Positions 1 to 3,143 of a DNA stretch of 5,534 nucleotides are shown here, piece by piece. The translations under genes and the position numbers were made by a program. Positions within the stretch are counted from its first letter, which is position 1; each line of letters begins with the position of its first letter. Origin of the DNA: Deltaproteobacteria bacterium (GTDB lineage Bacteria > Desulfobacterota > Desulfobaccia > Desulfobaccales > 0-14-0-80-60-11). The notes under the pieces are model-generated. The model made no database searches, was not told where the DNA came from, and saw nothing but the letters and a program-made list of their open reading frames with translations. The stretch covers positions 1-5,534 of the forward strand of contig JAMCQY010000239.1 of assembly GCA_023381945.1 (NCBI GenBank). Reading direction: 5' to 3'.

Positions 1-67
1 GCGCCTTTAAGGCAGCCTCAGCCTTTTCGGCCAATGCTGCATCAATCACCGCTTTTGGTCGAGCCAT
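1..67 (-). CDS. N-terminus of a minus-strand gene, possibly an IS630-family transposase (partial)
   Basis: An ATG at 67 opens a frame of 22 codons that runs off the left edge without a stop. It begins MARPKAVIDAALAEKAEAAL and is basic, then Ala/Glu/Lys-rich and helical. A strong SD (GGAGGG on the minus strand, 74-79) sits six bases from the ATG, which makes the start convincing. The fragment is too short to assign a family. Its style resembles the start of IS630-type transposases, which open with a short basic segment before a helix-turn-helix. Two context points fit that: the SD lies in a hairpin (71-104), a common transposase control, and an IS630 transposase tail lies on the same strand at the right edge. 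The gene call is fairly secure; the transposase assignment is inference. Confidence 0.6.
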   Translation of the reverse strand, partial: MARPKAVIDAALAEKAEAALKA

Positions 68-70
68 GGC

Positions 71-104
71 AATCCCTCCTCAAGTGGCTTGATTTGGAGG
101 GATT
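71..104 (-). promoter_or_regulatory. Hairpin sequestering the Shine-Dalgarno of the left-edge gene
   Basis: On the minus strand, AATCCCTCC (104-96) pairs perfectly with GGAGGGATT (79-71). Inside it a second perfect 5-bp stem (TCAAG/CTTGA, 92-88 with 84-80) closes on a three-base loop, CCA. The two stems are separated only by a three-base AAA bulge (95-93). The right arm contains the whole SD (GGAGGG, 79-74) of the gene starting at 67, so the folded mRNA would hide its ribosome-binding site. Blocking translation from read-through transcripts this way is known for IS10, IS50 and IS200. Applying it here is inference. Confidence 0.6.
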
Positions 105-212
105 ATTGGCTATATTTTGTTGCATGTAAATACGAAAGTGGTATAACACGGTTAATTATGGCACAATAACCCTTAGGGCGGGAAAGCGCAGCGCATCGCA
201 CCATCTTTTTAC

Positions 213-236
213 AAAACCGCCAACGGTGTCGGTTTT
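213..236. terminator. Hairpin downstream of the toxin gene, possible terminator
   Basis: AAAACCG (213-219) and CGGTTTT (230-236) form a perfect 7-bp stem around a 10-base loop. On the minus strand the stem ends in a run of four T and lies about 43 bases past the toxin stop, so it could end the antitoxin-toxin transcript. On the plus strand ACTTTT follows it. The stem is short and the T-tract falls inside it, so it is at best a weak terminator. Confidence 0.35.
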
Positions 237-278
237 ACTTTTAAATAGAAATCTAAGGTGCATCCTCCGCACAGATAT

Positions 279-554
279 CTATCCAAAAAGATCGGCATGA
301 CTCCCGGTGCGCTCAAAGATGATGAGGTTCCTCTCCAGGTCAATTTTGTAGATGAGGAGCCAGTCGGGGCGGATGTGGCATTCCCGGCGGCCTTGCCAGG
401 CGCCGATGAGCTTGTGTTCCTTGAACCTCGGAGCCAGGGGCTCTCCGGCCAGGATGCTTAACATCACGGCCTTCAATTCCGCCAGGTCGTGACCGCCTCG
501 GCGCAAGCGCTTCAAATCGCGCTCGAACTGCCGGGTATAAGCCGGGGCGCACAT
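279..554 (-). CDS. yafQ: YafQ-family type II toxin (mRNA interferase, RelE superfamily)
   Basis: A 91-residue protein of normal YafQ length (E. coli YafQ is 92). YafQ binds the ribosome and cuts mRNA at in-frame codons, stopping translation until its antitoxin neutralises it. The C-terminal half carries the family signature: H47 in KEHKL, then AWQGRREC, H60-I-R-P-D64-W65, and the end RTGSHADLFG with H86. These line up with E. coli H50, H63, D67, W68 and H87, the residues reported as needed for activity, so the toxin looks intact. I chose the ATG at 554 because it overlaps the antitoxin stop in TGATG, the usual coupling arrangement. A GTG at 569 is in frame and would add five residues, but it lies inside the antitoxin gene and lacks an SD. 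The gene is the second of a two-gene operon, so expression should depend on translation of the antitoxin and on the shared promoter upstream. A possible weak terminator follows at 213-236. Confidence 0.9.
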   Translation of the reverse strand: MCAPAYTRQFERDLKRLRRGGHDLAELKAVMLSILAGEPLAPRFKEHKLIGAWQGRRECHIRPDWLLIYKIDLERNLIIFERTGSHADLFG

Positions 555-814
555 CAAAGCTTCAAGCACTCAAACAGGTCTTCGGCGTCCCGGCAATACA
601 CCAGGTTCTTACCGGCGTCGGTGTCGTCCAGGGTCTGCCGGGTGGTTTCGTTGGGTACCCGGAGCACCAACGGGAGACCCCGGGTAAGCTTGATCTGTTG
701 ATAAAACAGCGTAATGGCCTGGCTGGCATTGAGGCCCAATTCCTTCAAGATGGCCTCCGCCTCTTCCTTCAACTCCGGTTTTATACGGGCATGGATACTG
801 GCCGACTTGGGCAT
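554..814 (-). CDS. dinJ: RelB/DinJ-family antitoxin
   Basis: An 86-residue antitoxin, first gene of the operon. The N-terminus is a ribbon-helix-helix DNA-binding domain: a short strand (S4-R10, SASIHAR), helix A (K12-E25, with ELKEEAEAILKELG) and helix B (N29-K42, ASQAITLFYQQIK), which is the classic RelB/DinJ pattern. The segment GLPLVLRVPNETT follows, and then an acidic C-terminal tail ending AEDLFECLKL, where these proteins wrap around and neutralise the toxin. The domain dimerises to bind its own operator, so autorepression is expected. A near-perfect SD (GGAGGT, 824-819) lies four bases before the ATG at 814. The in-frame GTG at 820 overlaps that SD and is unlikely to be used. The TGA stop (556-554) shares one base with the toxin ATG. 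The family call is secure. I used the DinJ symbol because the partner is YafQ-like; RelB would be an equally fair label. Confidence 0.9.
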   Translation of the reverse strand: MPKSASIHARIKPELKEEAEAILKELGLNASQAITLFYQQIKLTRGLPLVLRVPNETTRQTLDDTDAGKNLVYCRDAEDLFECLKL

Positions 815-827
815 ACTCACCTCCGCG

Positions 828-840
828 AATATCTAATATT
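828..840. promoter_or_regulatory. Candidate antitoxin operator palindrome
   Basis: AATAT-CTA-ATATT is a perfect inverted repeat with a three-base centre. It overlaps the downstream half of the -10 element and the predicted transcript start, and lies just upstream of the antitoxin SD. RelB/DinJ antitoxins bind such palindromes to repress their own operon. The sequence is AT-only apart from the centre, so chance occurrence is possible. Confidence 0.45.
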
Positions 841-846
841 GTATCA
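838..846 (-). promoter_or_regulatory. Extended -10 promoter of the antitoxin-toxin operon
   Basis: The minus strand reads TGATACAAT, an extended -10 (TGn plus TACAAT, five of six consensus bases). It lies 24 bases upstream of the antitoxin ATG and would place the transcript start near 830. There is only a poor -35 (TCCAAT at 17-bp spacing), which is usual for extended -10 promoters. Its position just ahead of a clear SD supports the call. Confidence 0.5.
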
Positions 847-890
847 CAACTGCAGCACAAATTGGAAATTTTCTCCGCCTCAAGATTTTT

Positions 891-903
891 CCGCAACTTG
901 CGG
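891..903. promoter_or_regulatory. Perfect palindrome between the divergent antitoxin and secreted-protein genes
   Basis: CCGCAA-C-TTGCGG is a 6+6 bp perfect inverted repeat located 41 bases upstream of the ATG at 945 and about 75 bases upstream of the antitoxin start. It has no T-tract on either strand, so it is not an obvious terminator. A protein-binding site acting on the plus-strand gene is possible. I found no convincing sigma70-like promoter near it (the best -10-like strings, TAAATG and TATCTT, are poor). Confidence 0.3.
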
Positions 904-944
904 ACCAGAATAAATGCACTATCTTTTTGATTCGGGAGGCACAT

Positions 945-1466
945 ATGCAAAACCGACATCTTCACCTAATCGGCCTGAGTTTGCTTATCCTGCTGGGCCT
1001 GTTATACGCCGCTTCCGAAGCAAGCGCCCAAATTAAGACCCCTTTGGGCGAATACACCTGGGGCTATTTTGGCGGCAGCCGGGAGAGTCAGGGGCTGAGC
1101 CGGGAGGAGGTCATTGTCCGCGAGGGTTCCTGCCCCACCGGCGGTTGCGTCCTCAAGCTTGATGAAGTCGAGGTTCGCCCCGACCGGGCCCGGAAAGGCG
1201 ACACTTTGGTCCTGTCCACCGTCTATACCATCCTCACCCCGGAGCAAATAGCTATCCCGGTGTCCATTACCCGGGAGATTTTTTTTCAGGGAAAGCTCTT
1301 GGGACAGACTAAGAGTATGGATACCGGCAAACTCAATGGCTCCTGGACCCAGGAGATCAATTTCACCCTGCCGGCCGATGCCCTGCCCGGCCTCTACACT
1401 TTGCGGACCAAGGTGACAACCGGCTATAACTCGGCCCAGAAAGATGTGACCTTCGAAGTCTATTAA
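945..1466 (+). CDS. Small secreted beta-sandwich-like protein, function unknown
   Basis: A 173-residue protein. The ATG at 945 has an SD (GGGAGG, 934-939) five bases upstream; the in-frame TTG at 927 would put the SD inside the gene and is rejected. The N-terminus is a clear Sec signal peptide: NRHLH basic region, hydrophobic core L8-L20, and cleavage after ASA (A28), giving a mature protein of about 145 residues starting QIKTPLG. Residues 62-68 (SCPTGGC) hold the only two cysteines, four residues apart, a possible small disulfide loop after export. From about residue 69 the sequence alternates hydrophobic and polar stretches and ends PGLYTLRTKVTTGYN...VTFEVY. This is the pattern of an Ig-like or fibronectin-like beta-sandwich with a closing strand. 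There is no catalytic motif, lipobox or sorting signal. It is convergent with the secreted TIM-barrel gene and shares its terminator, but I see no evidence that the two work together. I do not recognise the family. Confidence 0.8.
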   Translation: MQNRHLHLIGLSLLILLGLLYAASEASAQIKTPLGEYTWGYFGGSRESQGLSREEVIVREGSCPTGGCVLKLDEVEVRPDRARKGDTLVLSTVYTILTPEQIAIPVSITREIFFQGKLLGQTKSMDTGKLNGSWTQEINFTLPADALPGLYTLRTKVTTGYNSAQKDVTFEVY

Positions 1467-1487
1467 TCGAAACCGCCAAAAGCAAAA

Positions 1488-1526
1488 GGAGGGGCTGCCC
1501 GGCGCAGGCAGCCCCTCCCTCTTTTT
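1488..1526. terminator. Strong bidirectional rho-independent terminator
   Basis: GGAGGGGCTGCC (1488-1499) and GGCAGCCCCTCC (1507-1518) form a perfect, GC-rich 12-bp stem with a 7-base loop. On the plus strand CTCTTTTT follows, with five T at 1522-1526. On the minus strand the hairpin is followed by TTTTGCTTTT. It lies between the stops of two convergent genes (1466 and 1547) and would end both transcripts. Confidence 0.92.
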
Positions 1527-1546
1527 GCCGTCAACATTCGCCGCGC

Positions 1547-2767
1547 TTACTGGTACTGGATGTAAATCGGCTTCGGGTTCAGCTTCAGCAGATCCTGCGG
1601 GGTCATCAGGGGATCGCCCCTTTTGGTGTCGTTGTGGTAAAAGAGCTTGAAGCCGGTATATTCCACCGGCTCTTTGACGATGTAATCCTTGTAGGAATCC
1701 CGCTTCAGCCAGGGTGGCCCCCAGCCGTCCATGTTCATGACGATCTGCACCTCGGGATAAGGCTTGATATTCTTGGCATTGGTGATCATGTTGCGGGTGA
1801 AGCGGTGCACGATGAATACCTTCGGCGGCAGATTGTACTTTTTTACCAGATCCCGCAGGTAGCCGGCGGCATAGTTGACGTCCGCGGCATCGTAGGTGCC
1901 GATCTTGGTGCACGGTATTTTGCCGCTCTTGATCAAGTTGAACTCTGCGTCAATCCCCAGGTGTACGTCCGGATTCTTCAGAATCCATTCAAACCGCGGC
2001 AGAATGGTGCGGATGTCGGAATGGCCGGTCTGGATGTCAACGAAGAGGATGCCGTTTACCTCCTTGGCCCAACTGTAAACCTCGTTGACCAACGCGTCCG
2101 GATGGATCATCCGGTACTTGCCGCTCTTACCCGGCTCCCCTTGGGCCACCACCGCCACCAGGTGCAGGGCGGGCTGTACCGGGTGGGACGGATCGGCCTT
2201 CTCCCATTTGGCCACTTCCCCTTTCAGCCGCTGCAGCATCTCATCCTTGGGATACTCGCCCAAAGCTCCCATCTTTGTAGAGCGCGGGTTGCCGTAGTAG
2301 GCCACGATCCGCTTCCCCGGCAGGATCGAACCCGGCAGCGTCTGTTGGGTTTCCACCGGCCAACCGCACTTTTTGGCATACTCGGGGTCCTCGCCGGCAT
2401 TGTATTTGCCCGGGGGCGCGATTTTTCCGGGAGGGGCGGCCTGTTGCCATTTGGGTATCTTGTCACCCTTCTTACCCGTTGCCGCTTTTTTGGTTTTGGC
2501 CGGCGGCGCCACGGGCGCGGCGGCCTTGTCGTCAGTGGTGGTCTCAGTTGCGGCGGGAGCCGGAGCCGCAGGAGCGGCAGGTTCGCTCTTCTCGGCCGGC
2601 GGGGCAGCCTGGGCCGCCGGGGCGGCTGCGGCCTGCGGTTTATCGGCCGCCTGGAGGTCGCCGGGCCAGTAGTTCAATAAGCTTGTCAGGGCCAGCGCCA
2701 CCATTAGGGCGGCGGAAAGCAGGCAAACGGATCTCCATACGAATGAGGGCAGATGCGGGTAAATCAC
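1547..2767 (-). CDS. Secreted or membrane-anchored TIM-barrel protein, glycosidase-like, function unknown
   Basis: A 406-residue protein. I chose the GTG at 2767 because AAGGAG (2779-2774) lies six bases upstream; a TTG at 2800 is in frame, but the SD would then be inside the gene. Residues 13-31 are hydrophobic, a signal peptide or N-terminal anchor. Residues 41-120 are an Ala/Pro/Lys-rich linker typical of periplasmic or envelope proteins. From residue 150 the sequence reads as eight beta strands alternating with helices: RIVAYYGNP (153-161), LHLVAVVAQ (201-209), GILFVDIQTG (239-248), VHLGIDAEF (268-276), KVFIVHRF (316-323), QIVMNMDGWG (341-350), TGFKLFYHND (371-380) and a final PIYIQYQ. 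Acidic residues fall at strand ends (D244, D273, E275, D347), where a (beta/alpha)8 glycosidase would hold its catalytic groups. The motifs MGALGEYP, DIQTGHS and DAADVN recall an uncharacterised secreted family that I associate with Actinobacteria. That is memory, not a search. No substrate can be assigned. Confidence 0.8.
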   Translation of the reverse strand: MIYPHLPSFVWRSVCLLSAALMVALALTSLLNYWPGDLQAADKPQAAAAPAAQAAPPAEKSEPAAPAAPAPAATETTTDDKAAAPVAPPAKTKKAATGKKGDKIPKWQQAAPPGKIAPPGKYNAGEDPEYAKKCGWPVETQQTLPGSILPGKRIVAYYGNPRSTKMGALGEYPKDEMLQRLKGEVAKWEKADPSHPVQPALHLVAVVAQGEPGKSGKYRMIHPDALVNEVYSWAKEVNGILFVDIQTGHSDIRTILPRFEWILKNPDVHLGIDAEFNLIKSGKIPCTKIGTYDAADVNYAAGYLRDLVKKYNLPPKVFIVHRFTRNMITNAKNIKPYPEVQIVMNMDGWGPPWLKRDSYKDYIVKEPVEYTGFKLFYHNDTKRGDPLMTPQDLLKLNPKPIYIQYQ

Positions 2768-2831
2768 GAAATACTCCTTGAAAAATAATAGGCGGCGCAA
2801 ACAGGGCGGTCGCTAGAAAGAGGTCGGAATG

Positions 2832-2840
2832 AGTTTACCA
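2832..2840 (-). promoter_or_regulatory. Weak candidate promoter of the TIM-barrel gene
   Basis: The minus strand reads TGGTAAACT, which fits an extended -10 (TGn plus TAAACT, four of six consensus bases). It would start a transcript near 2825, giving a leader of about 58 bases before the GTG at 2767. No good -35 is present at 16-18 bp spacing. Low confidence. Confidence 0.25.
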
Positions 2841-3012
2841 TAAAATCTCTCAGGAAAGATAGAAGGAACTTATGACTCTTTTTCTAAAAATTTCTCGGGG
2901 AAGCTGACCATTGCCGCCAATCACCGTCGTATTCACATGGGCGCGATTGAGGTTATGCAAGGCCAAAAATTATTTCGATAGTTTAAATTATCAGTTATCA
3001 TTTTTGTCACAG

Positions 3013-3026
3013 TTCCTACGTAGGAA
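3013..3026. promoter_or_regulatory. 14-bp perfect palindrome, candidate operator
   Basis: TTCCTACGTAGGAA is a perfect palindrome with no spacer, in the leader of the large plus-strand membrane gene and about 85-130 bases upstream of its possible starts. No T-tract follows, so it is not a terminator. A dimeric regulator site is the natural reading. I do not recognise the site as belonging to a named regulator. Confidence 0.4.
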
Positions 3027-3052
3027 GGTCATTCCCTTATCAAAGACTCACC

Positions 3053-3074
3053 AGTTGCCAAAACAACTTTTTGG
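3053..3074 (+). promoter_or_regulatory. Two mutually exclusive hairpins, attenuator-like
   Basis: AGTTG (3053-3057) pairs with CAACT (3064-3068) and is followed at once by T at 3068-3072, like a weak terminator. Alternatively CCAAAA (3058-3063) pairs with TTTTGG (3069-3074). The two folds share bases and cannot coexist. Both stems are short (5 and 6 bp) and AU-rich, so this may be chance. Confidence 0.2.
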
Positions 3075-3143
3075 GATTTCCTCCGGCTTTCTAAAACCCA
3101 AGGAATTGTTCTGATTTATGGTGCTGGGACGCTGATCTCGCAG

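Larger units (their letters stand above)
1..175 (-). mobile_element. Possible right-hand end of a left-flanking IS630-like element
   Basis: If the left-edge gene is a transposase, its element should end between its promoter region and the toxin-antitoxin operon. A candidate boundary is the TA at 174-175, the dinucleotide IS630 elements duplicate on insertion. Reading inward from there on the minus strand, AATTAAC occurs 16 bases after the TA (157-151). The right-hand element has the same AATTAAC 14 bases in from its own TA. The rest of the two ends matches only loosely, so the boundary is tentative. A weak -35/-10 pair (TTAACC, 17 bases, TATTTA) lies at 156-128 on the minus strand. Positions 105-212 contain no other coding signal that I can see. 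Confidence 0.3.
2768..3143. other. Long intergenic region between divergent genes
   Basis: This 376-base gap is mostly AT-rich (especially 2820-2900 and 2960-3080), unlike the GC-rich genes on both sides. It should hold the promoters of both divergent genes. Visible structure is a weak minus-strand -10 (2832-2840), a 14-bp perfect palindrome (3013-3026) and alternative hairpins (3053-3074). From 3024 onward it is also open in frame with the large membrane protein, and the stretch from about 3105 reads as the missing start of that protein. A more GC-rich patch near 2900-2960 is open in one frame without a usable start and shows no recognisable protein. Confidence 0.6.

Noticed and set aside
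134..141. The 8-mer AGTGGTAT here and again at 5411-5418, considered as matching IS ends
   Set aside because: The two copies are in direct orientation on the plus strand, whereas ends facing the central segment from same-strand elements should match in inverted orientation. The shared word is short.
609..965. A 118-codon minus-strand frame overlapping the antitoxin
   Set aside because: It runs out of frame through the antitoxin gene and through its promoter and operator, and shows no recognisable domain.
1002..1913. A 303-codon open frame on the minus strand spanning two genes and the terminator
   Set aside because: It crosses the strong terminator hairpin and runs antisense to a gene with a clear signal peptide and SD, then out of frame through the TIM-barrel gene. 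The protein is a composition artefact.
1634..2680. A 348-codon open frame on the plus strand opposite the TIM-barrel gene
   Set aside because: It is the antisense shadow of a GC-rich gene. It has no SD, its composition is Arg/Gly/Leu-rich low complexity in the linker region, and it has no domain. The minus-strand frame has a signal segment, a linker and a coherent fold.
2844..2978. An open stretch encoding KLTIAANHRRIHMGAIEVMQ, possibly a gene remnant
   Set aside because: The local GC rise and ordinary residue mix are suggestive, but there is no usable start or SD and I recognise no family, so it cannot be told from chance.
2911..3114. A 67-codon TTG-started frame in the long intergenic region
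   Set aside because: It has a weak start, only a distant SD-like GGGGA, no recognisable motif, and AT-rich composition. It also runs across the palindrome and hairpins. It overlaps the likely true N-terminal part of the downstream gene in another frame.
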